DNA of 26,328 nucleotides from positions 1-26,328 of the forward strand of contig JBAXWR010000092.1 in the NCBI GenBank assembly GCA_037128295.1, given 5' to 3'. The first letter of the stretch is position 1. The number at the start of each line of letters is the position of its first letter. Shown here in pieces: positions 7,118 through 15,700 of the stretch. The position numbers and the translations under genes were made by a program. Below the pieces are notes generated by a model. The model saw only the letters and a list, made by a program, of their open reading frames with translations, was not told where the DNA came from and searched no databases. This DNA is from JAAFHB01 sp037128295 (GTDB lineage: Bacteria > Bacteroidota > Bacteroidia > Bacteroidales > Prolixibacteraceae).

Positions 7118-9433
7118 TTATCCACCCACGGTGGTTGGTTTTTTATCCAGGATTCGTTCGTTTTCATCCATTAACACGATGATAGCAGCCTTATATTCAG
7201 CCGAATCGTCGATGTTCAATTTTACTGTATTCCCTTTCAGGATTTTACTTCCCGATAATACAAGAGAGGTTTTTGGGTCGTTGTATTTCGTTCGTATGTC
7301 GATTAAGTAGCCATCTGGCACGTCACAGGTTTGCACGGTGCATTTCAAATTGACCCACTTCACAAATTTGATTTCCGCCTCAATGTTGACCAGGTTGGGA
7401 TTTTCAACGATCATCGTGGGAACCAGACATTCGTGCAACGAAATTCCGCCATGCGCATATTCCTCATTTATCTTAAAAAACGAAATACCAGGTGCGTAGG
7501 CAATGAATACCAATGGGTTCCACCGCCATGGCAGTTGCAACAAGCCGCTGTTTGCACCTTCTTTGATCAGGGCGCAACGCCCCCAGCGGGTTTCGGTGAG
7601 GTCGGCATTCAGTTGGGTCTTGGGCAAACCGCCAGGAAGCAACAGCCACCCATGATCGGTGACAATTTTAACACGCTTAATGCCCCTGCAAAAAGCAGTA
7701 TCCAACGTTTCTTGGACCAGGTCGAACAGTTCATCGGTACGCCTCACCACATCGGCTTGCTCCTGATGCCCACGGGTATCGATGTCGCCAATTTCCTGCC
7801 AATAAAAACCTTCCCCCTGGATGTCGTTTTCGTTGGACACAAATTTGTAACCATTTGTTTTTAAGGTATCACGAAATACATTGGTCAACAGCTCCTTACC
7901 GTTTTGGGTTTGTGGCCTGAATTCGTTGATGCCACTATTTGTCGAAACCGAAATTGCAATTGGCGACACATCAGGTTTTGAAGTTGGTGTCAACGATGGG
8001 ATGGCCGACCAACCCGATTGTAACGAAACGGTTAAATTGCTGTTCAATAGTCGTTTGCTGAATTCTTCTGCCAACTCGTAACGGAAAGCATCCACAAACA
8101 ATACAAAAGGTTCCGTTTCGGTGTGCGCAACCTGAGAAGTAAAAATAGACGGATCGGCTTCTACCAGTTTTTGGAATTTTTGGGTGACTGTTTCAAGCCA
8201 TGGCCTGTAGAACAACTGGATGATCGATTTTACGATGGCTTTGTCGTTTTCGGTTTTTACAGCAGCCAATGATTTCCGCATCAATTGGTCAACCTGAAAA
8301 CCGGCCATTGTGTAATAAGTGCGGATTTCATCAATTGAGCCGGAAGGAAAAGGTTCCAAAGCTTTTTCAGCCATCCGGACCATAAAATTCAACGAGTTAG
8401 CCAAAGGCGATTTGTGCAGTTCGGACCAGACCCATGTCCTCCTGATGGCATGTTCCTTTTCCAGGTCGTTGAGTACGGCTAAAGCTTTCCTGACCTCCAA
8501 TTTTGACAATTTGTTCAACGCCTGGGCCAGTTGTTCTTCCTTTTGTTCGTTGACTTGTGGCCAGCTCTCTTCGGGCAGGGCAAAAATACCTGTTCCCAAA
8601 TCGGAAGGTTTGCCAAGACGCAACAAGGGTTCAATTCCGGCAAATTTATGTGGCGCGGTGGCATAAAACTGCCAGACATTTTTCCATGCATTCTTTTGCG
8701 AACCCAGTTTTTCTGCAATCTCCTTAATATTCTTATAATCAGGTTCAAAGCCATATTGGGTTTTGCAAAGGTTAAAGAACAGCTCTTTTTTGCCAGGCTC
8801 CATGTTGGTTAAAAACGGTTCGCCCTTGCACATCCACCGAAGGATCGTGGAGATGATATCTGGGAACAATTGGTTGTTCAGGTAATTTGAATCAATAATT
8901 GTCTTGCCATGCAATACTTCACCATCCTGAAACAGCATCGGCAACGCTTTTTTCAGGGCATCTTTGGTGGCATTGTCTTTCGATACTTTCAATCCAAGGC
9001 CAATGTTCACATTCTCGACAAAGGCAAGGATCGACCACTCTTTGCCGTTTTCCTGGGTAAACAGCGTCCCGGTATATTGATATTCGAGCAAAGGCTGGAA
9101 TTCCAGCCCGGCTTTTTCGACATTCCGCAGGTCGTTTTTGGCGACCCCCGGAAGGTATATGATCGGTGTGGCATCCTCTCTCCAGTTCGCACCGGGAAGT
9201 GTTTGGGCCACCATACATTTTAGCCAGATGGCAGGGCCCTGCTTTTTTGACGGTTCATAGGTACCAAAGACCAGCAATTGCGGAAATTCAACTTGCAATA
9301 CAGGTATTACATCGACCCAGTGCCGTTCGGGATCGGGCCAAAGGATCACCTCCGGCTTCACCATGATGTTGCTGTTGTGCTGTTCCGCTTGCTTTAAAGC
9401 CTTTGAAACGATATCGAAGATGCTTTGTGCCAT
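7118..9433 (-). CDS. pglZ: BREX-1 phosphatase-like PglZ, type B
   Basis: A 771-residue protein with an alkaline-phosphatase-superfamily PglZ domain at about 440-680. Visible metal and active-site motifs are FVDAFRYE (D448), the Thr-rich TPTSKP (482-487), VTDHG (591-595) and YAHGGISLHE (659-668, with H661 and H667). The N-terminal region (VILWPDPERHW, GPAIWLK, IIYLPGV) matches my recollection of the type B form of BREX-1 PglZ rather than type A. PglZ is required for BREX defence, and PglZ-family members act as metal-dependent nucleases or phosphodiesterases. It sits between the AlbA_2-type gene (72-base gap) and brxL (12-base gap). Confidence 0.94.
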   Translation of the reverse strand: MAQSIFDIVSKALKQAEQHNSNIMVKPEVILWPDPERHWVDVIPVLQVEFPQLLVFGTYEPSKKQGPAIWLKCMVAQTLPGANWREDATPIIYLPGVAKNDLRNVEKAGLEFQPLLEYQYTGTLFTQENGKEWSILAFVENVNIGLGLKVSKDNATKDALKKALPMLFQDGEVLHGKTIIDSNYLNNQLFPDIISTILRWMCKGEPFLTNMEPGKKELFFNLCKTQYGFEPDYKNIKEIAEKLGSQKNAWKNVWQFYATAPHKFAGIEPLLRLGKPSDLGTGIFALPEESWPQVNEQKEEQLAQALNKLSKLEVRKALAVLNDLEKEHAIRRTWVWSELHKSPLANSLNFMVRMAEKALEPFPSGSIDEIRTYYTMAGFQVDQLMRKSLAAVKTENDKAIVKSIIQLFYRPWLETVTQKFQKLVEADPSIFTSQVAHTETEPFVLFVDAFRYELAEEFSKRLLNSNLTVSLQSGWSAIPSLTPTSKPDVSPIAISVSTNSGINEFRPQTQNGKELLTNVFRDTLKTNGYKFVSNENDIQGEGFYWQEIGDIDTRGHQEQADVVRRTDELFDLVQETLDTAFCRGIKRVKIVTDHGWLLLPGGLPKTQLNADLTETRWGRCALIKEGANSGLLQLPWRWNPLVFIAYAPGISFFKINEEYAHGGISLHECLVPTMIVENPNLVNIEAEIKFVKWVNLKCTVQTCDVPDGYLIDIRTKYNDPKTSLVLSGSKILKGNTVKLNIDDSAEYKAAIIVLMDENERILDKKPTTVGG

Positions 9434-9470
9434 AAAACTATTTTGTCATGCAATAAGTATATAATATATT

Positions 9471-9492
9471 GATTCATTGTATATTATGAATC
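9471..9492. repeat. Small inverted repeat between the AlbA_2-type gene and pglZ
   Basis: GATTCAT and ATGAATC form a 7-bp stem with an 8-base AT-rich loop, in the only sizeable gap (72 bases) of the downstream half of the operon. It could be a weak attenuator or processing site, or chance in AT-rich DNA. Confidence 0.3.
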
Positions 9493-9505
9493 TATTTCAG
9501 TCCGT

Positions 9506-11182
9506 TTACGGTTTTAAGAGTTTTTTCCCTTTCTCTGTAAGCCTGTATTTTTGAAGTTTACTATTTGGTTTATCCGGTATTGTCAATTCTATGATGCCAT
9601 TTTCAATCAATGGTTTTACATGAGTTGTAAAATTTTTGGTCTGATTGTCCAATTCTAAGAAACTTAATATTTCATGTCTATATTTCCCCTCTTTTAGAAG
9701 GTCCACCAAGCCCAATAACTTAGTTACTTTTTTTTCTGACTTAGTTACTTTTTCCCTCGACTTAGTTACTTTTTCGAGCGAATTAGACACTATAATCTCC
9801 CTTAAATAGTCAATAACATCAGATAAATCACTATCCAAAACACGGCTTATCATTTTTAAATCAATGCCTTCTGAAAATATTGAGTCTATATCCTCACGGG
9901 TTGACTTAGACACTGACTTAGTTACTAACTTAGTTACTTTCCAGTCAAGATGACAAGGCAAAGTTACCAAAAACAATACGTTCTCTTCATCGGTATAAAA
10001 GAGCGGTTCCGGATTGCCATTTTTTGCCATTGCGTCCCTAATAACTGGAATACCTGTGGCTTTGCCTTCTGTAAGTTGCAATTCCTTCAAAAAATCACCA
10101 ATTCTCCTGTTCCGATAGTCCCTGGCAATGACCCTTCGTTGTTGTAAATCGGCATTTTTTATGGGTGGCAAAGGTCCGGGATAACTCAATATTTCAATCC
10201 GATCTGGAAGTACCTGTATTTCAATTGGTTTTTCTTCCGGGTAACTTTTGTGATAAACAGCATTGCAGATGGCCTCTTCGATAGCATTATAGGGATAGTT
10301 ACTGGCCGTAATACTCTCAGCCTGCCCCCTAACTTTCTTCGTTTCCGTTTTTAATATTTCTAACTTTAAATATGCCAGACAGTTACGGATTTGTTTCTGC
10401 AATGGACCCTTAAATGTTTCCGAACTAAAGTTCCTTCCTGAATCATCGCGATGGATAACCAGCTCAATCCATGCCCGATTAATGAACCTGTGTGGGTTAT
10501 TGTTAAAAAATAGCAGCCCAGCGTTCACCGGCCTAAGGAATTCAACAGGACCACGCGCAATTTGCATCGCTTTACAAAGCTCAACAAAGGGCATCGAAGT
10601 ACTCTCTTCAAACAAATCACTTCCGACTTCCTGCAAAAATTCACGGATCAAGCCCAAGTCCAGATCGTTGAGTTTGGCTTCCTGATTGATCCGATCATCA
10701 AAAGGTATTTTTGCAGTCAGCTCAATCAACCGTGTCTGGTTATTCCCTTGTGCCACAATACTTCGGCTACCAGACCTGATATAATATTGCCTTCTTGCAT
10801 CATTACCTAACGTTGAAGGGCAAGAGTAGGGACGCATATCACCGGCAGGACACCATACAATTAAAATATGCGTACCCTCAATTTCATAAGGTTGCACAAT
10901 TGGCAGATAATTCGGCTGAATTTTATAGCAAATGCCTATCAATTCACCTTGTATCCGATCTAAACTTTCCAATTTTAAGCCTTTCGGTGGAAACTGGGGA
11001 ATCCCTTCGATGGCGTTGGCTCCAATGATGATATATCCACCGCCCCAATTGTTGATGTCGTTGGCAAAAGCACAAACAGAATGTAAAACGTCTTCAGGAT
11101 TCCATCCCTCTTTGAACTCAAGCCTTTCCCATTCAACTACTTTGCCTAGTAATAGTTCTGCTATGTTTACTGGTAATGACAT
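9506..11182 (-). CDS. AlbA_2 (Schlafen-type) plus GHKL-like ATPase regulator with winged helix
   Basis: A 558-residue accessory protein. The N-terminus (about 15-150) is an AlbA_2/Schlafen-type domain, with LEFKEGWN at 21-28 and a strand-loop GGGYIIIGA at 47-55. Residues 290-400 look like the HATPase_c_4 domain of RecG-like or transcriptional regulators: EEAICNAVYHKSY (302-314) and KATGIPVIRDAM (374-385). Residues 468-488 are a threefold seven-residue repeat (KVTKSRE type), and 490-558 form a winged helix. Such proteins recur in defence loci, often as accessory or transcriptional factors; the role here is unproven. It lies inside the BREX operon, with its own decayed tail copy immediately upstream. 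Confidence 0.85.
   Translation of the reverse strand: MSLPVNIAELLLGKVVEWERLEFKEGWNPEDVLHSVCAFANDINNWGGGYIIIGANAIEGIPQFPPKGLKLESLDRIQGELIGICYKIQPNYLPIVQPYEIEGTHILIVWCPAGDMRPYSCPSTLGNDARRQYYIRSGSRSIVAQGNNQTRLIELTAKIPFDDRINQEAKLNDLDLGLIREFLQEVGSDLFEESTSMPFVELCKAMQIARGPVEFLRPVNAGLLFFNNNPHRFINRAWIELVIHRDDSGRNFSSETFKGPLQKQIRNCLAYLKLEILKTETKKVRGQAESITASNYPYNAIEEAICNAVYHKSYPEEKPIEIQVLPDRIEILSYPGPLPPIKNADLQQRRVIARDYRNRRIGDFLKELQLTEGKATGIPVIRDAMAKNGNPEPLFYTDEENVLFLVTLPCHLDWKVTKLVTKSVSKSTREDIDSIFSEGIDLKMISRVLDSDLSDVIDYLREIIVSNSLEKVTKSREKVTKSEKKVTKLLGLVDLLKEGKYRHEILSFLELDNQTKNFTTHVKPLIENGIIELTIPDKPNSKLQKYRLTEKGKKLLKP
9719..9781 (-). repeat. Three 21-bp tandem repeats encoding KVTKSxE heptads
   Basis: On the plus strand the core ACTTAGTTACTTTTT recurs every 21 bases. 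In the protein this gives SLEKVTK, SREKVTK and SEKKVTK (468-488), joining the ATPase region to the winged helix. A related stretch (WKVTKLVTKSVSKST) lies at 414-428. The unit length keeps the frame, so copy number could change without disrupting the protein. Confidence 0.85.
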
Positions 11183-11280
11183 TTTCGTTGTGTTTTTCTG
11201 TTATCAATATTGCTATTGTGCTATGATGCTTTCTTTAAGGCTTCTGAAATCAGAATAAGGAAGTTTTGTTCCATATCGAT

Positions 11281-11566
11281 TGACTTAGTTACTTTTTTTG
11301 ATCTACTTAGTTACTTTTTCGTGCAACTTAGTTACTTTTTCGCGTGACTTAGACACTTTTTTGCACTGACTTAGACACTTTTTTGCACTCAGATACTCAA
11401 TAAAATCAGAAATTTTACCATCCAAAACAAGACTTATCATTTGTAAATCAATGCCTTCATGAAATATTGTGCCTATTTCCCCACAAGTTGACATAGACAT
11501 TAACTTAGACATTTACTAAGTTACTAACTTAGTTACTTTTCAATCATTATTCCAAGGCAAAGTTAC
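11281..11566 (-). pseudogene. Decayed duplicate of the AlbA_2-type gene's central tail
   Basis: The minus strand encodes IFHEGIDLQMISLVLDGKI followed by KVSKSREKVTK-like repeats. This parallels IFSEGIDLKMISRVLD and the KVTK heptads (about residues 405-488) of the neighbouring AlbA_2-type protein. The DNA similarity also covers the upstream part ending near AAGGCAAAGTTAC. There is no AlbA_2 or ATPase domain and no winged helix, and a TAG at 11303-11305 ends the frame amid repeats whose spacing has slipped from 21 to 22 bases. A short ORF of 69 codons (11303-11512) remains, so a small translated protein cannot be excluded, but a remnant is more likely. The 100 bases between it and the AlbA_2-type start show nothing recognisable. 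Confidence 0.75.
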
Positions 11567-11600
11567 TTTTTATTTTCCCGTGCCGCACGTTTTCTGCCAA
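11559..11600 (-). repeat. Displaced copy of the pglX 3' end (direct repeat, left copy)
   Basis: Forty-two bases matching 12746-12788 except for one missing T. In pglX the sequence encodes LAEKRAARENKK and the stop; here the lost base breaks that frame. It lies directly downstream of the DUF1016 gene and abuts the AlbA_2 tail remnant at the shared word AAAGTTAC. Confidence 0.9.
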
Positions 11601-11620
11601 CAGTATATGTTTGTCGTTTT

Positions 11621-12739
11621 TCAAGATACCTCTTGTGAACTTTCTATATTGTCGGACCATTCGTGTAAAAGCTTTTTCAGGACTCCTTTATCGATTAGCC
11701 TGGTTTGATATTCGGCAACAAGGGCAGGGCTAATGTTGCGACTAAGTGCATATTCCACAACAGCATCATTTTTCGTTTTGCAAAGCAGTAATCCTATGGA
11801 GGGATTTTCGTGTGGTTTCTTTACATCCCGGTCGAGTGCTTCAAGGTAGAAATTGAGTTTACCAAGATGTTCAGGTTCAAATTCTACGGTTTTAAGTTCA
11901 ATGGCAACAAGGCATTGCAGTTCGCGATGGAAGAATAGAAGATCAGAATGAAAATCGCGCATTCCAACGATCAGACGATACTCTTCACCCATAAATATAA
12001 AATCACGACCTAATTCAAGAATGAATTTTTTGAGTTTTGAAACCAGTGCTTTTTGTAAATCGCTTTCGCTGAAAGTGTCAGATAGATCAAGGAACTCAAA
12101 TACATATCGGTCTCTAAAAAAATGGTGGATTTTATCGGATTGAGGATGGTTTTTAGGTATAATATTTTTGGTGCTAAGCATCTGCCGTTCATATAAACTA
12201 CTTGCAAACTGACGTCGCAATTCCTTAACCGTAAATTTTTCGCGTTCGGTAAGCAAAATATAAAATACCCTTTCTTCAATATCTTTTGTTCCCGAAAGGA
12301 TATTTAAATGATGTGTCCACGGTATTACACCCAACCACGATGGCATTTCCTGCAATTGTGGTTTCGCTGAAACCTCAATTGCATTAGCCTCATTATTAAT
12401 TGTTTGTATTTGTGGTTTTGATGAAACCACAATTGATAAACCGGATGAACCCAAAGTCCAATTTACGTTGTGCCAGGAAACGAAAAACTCCCGCATTCGG
12501 TAAATGTTTCGCCTGTCGAAGTTCTTCACAGTGATGTCTTTTTCTTTGAGCCAGGATGCAAATTCGTCAACCACTTTATCGCCCCAGGAACCACATTCAA
12601 TTTTTTGATCCACAAAAGCACCCACCTGCCAAAATAAATTTAGCTGTTCGAAGTTGACTGAGTGTAATGCCTTTGTGCGAGCTTTCTGAATGATCTCGTA
12701 CAACTGCTGAAAATGTTGTATGATAGTCTCTTTTTTCAT
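11621..12739 (-). CDS. DUF1016 (YhcG-type) PD-(D/E)XK nuclease domain protein
   Basis: A 372-residue accessory protein. The ATG at 12739 was chosen because it follows the pglX stop by 10 bases and gives the family N-terminus; a longer frame to 12904 would overlap pglX. The DUF1016 N-terminal domain (about 1-95, with LFWQVGAFVDQKI and NFDRRNIYRMREF) is followed by a linker holding a twofold repeat (VSSKPQIQ, VSAKPQLQ). The C-terminal PD-(D/E)XK nuclease domain has D266 in FHSDLLFFH and E281-x-K283 in AIELK, the expected catalytic triad. Family members associate with restriction and other defence loci and are implicated in DNA recombination or cleavage. It is bracketed by copies of the pglX 3' end, which suggests it was inserted. 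Confidence 0.88.
   Translation of the reverse strand: MKKETIIQHFQQLYEIIQKARTKALHSVNFEQLNLFWQVGAFVDQKIECGSWGDKVVDEFASWLKEKDITVKNFDRRNIYRMREFFVSWHNVNWTLGSSGLSIVVSSKPQIQTINNEANAIEVSAKPQLQEMPSWLGVIPWTHHLNILSGTKDIEERVFYILLTEREKFTVKELRRQFASSLYERQMLSTKNIIPKNHPQSDKIHHFFRDRYVFEFLDLSDTFSESDLQKALVSKLKKFILELGRDFIFMGEEYRLIVGMRDFHSDLLFFHRELQCLVAIELKTVEFEPEHLGKLNFYLEALDRDVKKPHENPSIGLLLCKTKNDAVVEYALSRNISPALVAEYQTRLIDKGVLKKLLHEWSDNIESSQEVS
12351..12432. repeat. Two in-frame palindromes in the DUF1016 linker
   Basis: The first (12351-12383) has a 15-bp stem with a single T-T mismatch around loop GCT. The second (12410-12432) has a 9-bp stem (TTGTGGTTT/AAACCACAA) around a 5-base loop. Both share the core TGTGGTTT. 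On the coding strand they are read in the same codon phase as VSxKPQ(I/L)Q. Confidence 0.85.
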
Positions 12740-12745
12740 AAGTTT

Positions 12746-12788
12746 AAAGTTACTTTTTATTTTCCCGTGCCGCACGTTTTTCTGCCAA
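12746..12788 (-). repeat. pglX 3' end, right copy of the direct repeat
   Basis: The in-place 43-base copy that encodes the last residues of PglX and its stop codon. Its partner is at 11559-11600. Between the two copies lies only the DUF1016 gene, as expected if a DUF1016 cassette entered at the pglX 3' end or recombination occurred between duplicated ends. Confidence 0.9.
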
Positions 12789-15700
12789 ACTCTTGTGCAA
12801 ATCATTATCTCTGATTTCTCCCCAATGTGAGCCCGGAGGGTTCTTGCCACGGTCCACTCCCCATTTGATGTTGAACTTAGTACGCAACACACCGGCTTCG
12901 ACAAACGGACGGATATTCAGCCGCACCCCATCGTTCAAATCGGGTTCCCAACCAATTGGCTGTTGATCAAGGGGTTTCCAACGCACAAAAATATCATAGG
13001 GAGTTTCGCCTTCGAGGATCATGATCAATTTTTCTTTGAGCTTGATGGCGGCACTGAGCAACCCATCGGCACCGCTCTCGCCCGATTTCCTTTTGGCTTC
13101 GCACATGCGGATCCAATCGCCCAGGTAGGTATAAATCAATTTTGACAAATTCTCTTTGGTAAGTTTGTGGTAATTGACCAGTGCCGAAAACCCATCATTG
13201 CGGCCATCCCAGATTTGCCAGATAAACGGGCGATTTTGGAACAGTTTGCAGTGCTGGACAAAGAATTCTTTGCGGAGATAATCTTCTAATCCGCTGGAAG
13301 CGGACTCTACTTTAGATAGTAATTTATTGATAGTCTGATTATTCCATTCACTTCCATAAACTTCCTGCAGATAAGCCCGCAACCGGTCGGCACCAGCTTC
13401 TTCGGCATTGACCGATGGGACACAAAAGATACCATCTTCGTCGGTGTGGTGGTCGAATGCCTTAACGGACTGGACAAGTTCCTTGGCCTCGTCGGCGAGA
13501 GTAGAGTAGATATGGCTTCCAGCCGTAGAGTAACTATCGCTTCCAGCGGTAGAATTACTATTAATATTACTATTTAAACTGCTGGAAGCGGTTTTTACTT
13601 CTAAGCCGCTGGAAGCGGTTTTTACTTTTAAACTGCTGGAAGCGGTTTCTGCTGGCCAACGATAACCCAACAATCGTGCAACAGAAACCTGCAATGGGTT
13701 TTCGGCTTTTATGGGGTGGCCATGAAATAGCCATTGGGTGGCATCGTCACTGTAGGGCATGGGAAGGCCATTGGGGTATTTCTCTGCAGCAACTTTTTGC
13801 CAATAGTCTAAATCAAAAGGGATTTTTAAAAGTGTAGCATTCATCACTTTAAGTGCCTGATCTAATTTTCTAACTTCTAAATTAAATTCGGTTGATTCTA
13901 GAAAACAATAAATCGCTTCGTAATTCTTAATGTCCCTTGGCCAAATAATTGCACAATTATTATCAAAAAAACTTGTATTGTATATTGTAACAGGCAGTTT
14001 ACCTATAAGACTTATAACAACTCCTTTTTTGTACCATGCATCACTTCCTTGTAAACTTGCTAAACCTAATTCTGCATATTCACTTAAGGCACCGATTCCT
14101 TCCTCCCAAAATAAAACACTATCCCGACCACCAAAATGTTGTGAAAAAGCAACCGAAGATTGATGATAATTCCAGCTCTTATTATCAGATTTCACTTCCC
14201 AAAAATTTCTTATAAATCGATTTGAATCTGAAGTTCTAAGACCATATCTTGATTCAGCTATATCTCCTAATAAATTTACATCTGTAATATCCTCAATTAT
14301 AATACGTTGATCTGGATTTCTTAATTGAACTGATTGACTAAATGATAAAGGCAGTAAATTTTTTAATTTATGTATTTTATCATCTATACTGTTTGCCCCT
14401 GAAACATCAAAACTTATAACTGATTCATTCAAAAACCTTTCATTTGAAAATGAAAACAATAAAACATTGAAATCCCACATTGGAGTTTGAAATGATTTTA
14501 CACCTAATCTTGCAATGAAATTCCATTGAAAATTTTCCAATAGATCTTTCCTTAGTGCCCCATACCGCGTACTAGAATTCCAATTCTGGGGCGAAATGGC
14601 TGAAAGTGTTCCGCCTTTTTTTGAAGATCGCAATAATTTTTCAATGAATATTGTGGCAAGATCATGCCTTGAATTCACAAAATTCTGTTTTGCATATTTA
14701 TGCAGAATATCTGATTGTTTATTTAACGATAAAAAAGGCACATTTGTAATCTGTAAAGTATATTTCTGCGCCAATATTTCCCCGGCTTTTGCAATCCCGG
14801 CAGCCATTACACCCCTTTCGATCAGGTCTTTATCTGCCTCACCTTCAAGGGCTTTTGCCAGAACGGGTTGGAGCTGCTCAAAACTGGCGGTGTATAGATC
14901 GGGTTTTATTGTCGAAGGGTCCAACAAACTGCCGAGTTCGGGGGCGAGCTGGAAATGGTCGTAAAGCATCCGCATCCCATTTTCCATCCTTTCCTGTTCG
15001 TCTTTTGGCACATTGGTCACCAACTTAACCCAATCTTCCACTTTCCCTTTTGGGGCAATGCCGCTGCAAGCCAGGTTCATTTCGGGAAGTTCCTTGTAAT
15101 GGCCACAAAACTTCCAGGCCGTCAAAGCAAGGTTAAAGGCGGCAATCTGTGTACAACGGGCATCCAGCTCCAGGCCGTGCAGGTTTTCGGCAATCACCTT
15201 GTCGGTGGCCTCTTCTTTGGTCAATCCCTCTTCGACCATCCGCAAACTTGCAAAAACGGGGAACAACGAGGCGATAAAATGGCCGGAACCCATACAAGGA
15301 TCGAGGGAAGTAACCTGGGCGGTTTTGTTGGGCCAACCTTCGAAAGTAGCTCCGTCAAAAGTAGCTCCGTCAAAAGTAGCCCCGTCATCCTGACGGTGTT
15401 TAGTAGTATTATTATAATCTACGCCAGGGATGGCGAAAGTAGTCCCGTCATCCTGACGGTGTTTAGTGTTACTATTATATTCTACGCCAGGGATGGCGTA
15501 GTTACTATGTTTCCGAATATATTCCCTGAATTTCACCAATGAGGATGCACTTCTTACCAGATGGTCGTATGATTCTTTTTGCCAGAAATGGCCAGATGCG
15601 CCGATGATTTTATTTATTTCATTGGCTGTGAATGACTTCCATGAATGAAGTATCGCTGATAACTCGTGGTTACCTTTTGGGGTTACCAGAACATGGACGT

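Noticed and set aside
11303..11512. Small antitoxin or regulator gene
   Set aside because: The 69 residues align with the inner tail of the neighbouring AlbA_2-type protein and lack any complete domain, so a decayed duplicate is the simpler reading.
12740..12904. N-terminal extension of the DUF1016 protein
   Set aside because: The extra 55 codons overlap the conserved end of pglX in another frame and do not resemble the family. The ATG at 12739 gives the usual start.
15372..15497. CRISPR array
   Set aside because: The 63-bp units are adjacent with no unique spacers and are translated. The 21-bp units at 9719-9781 also lack spacers.
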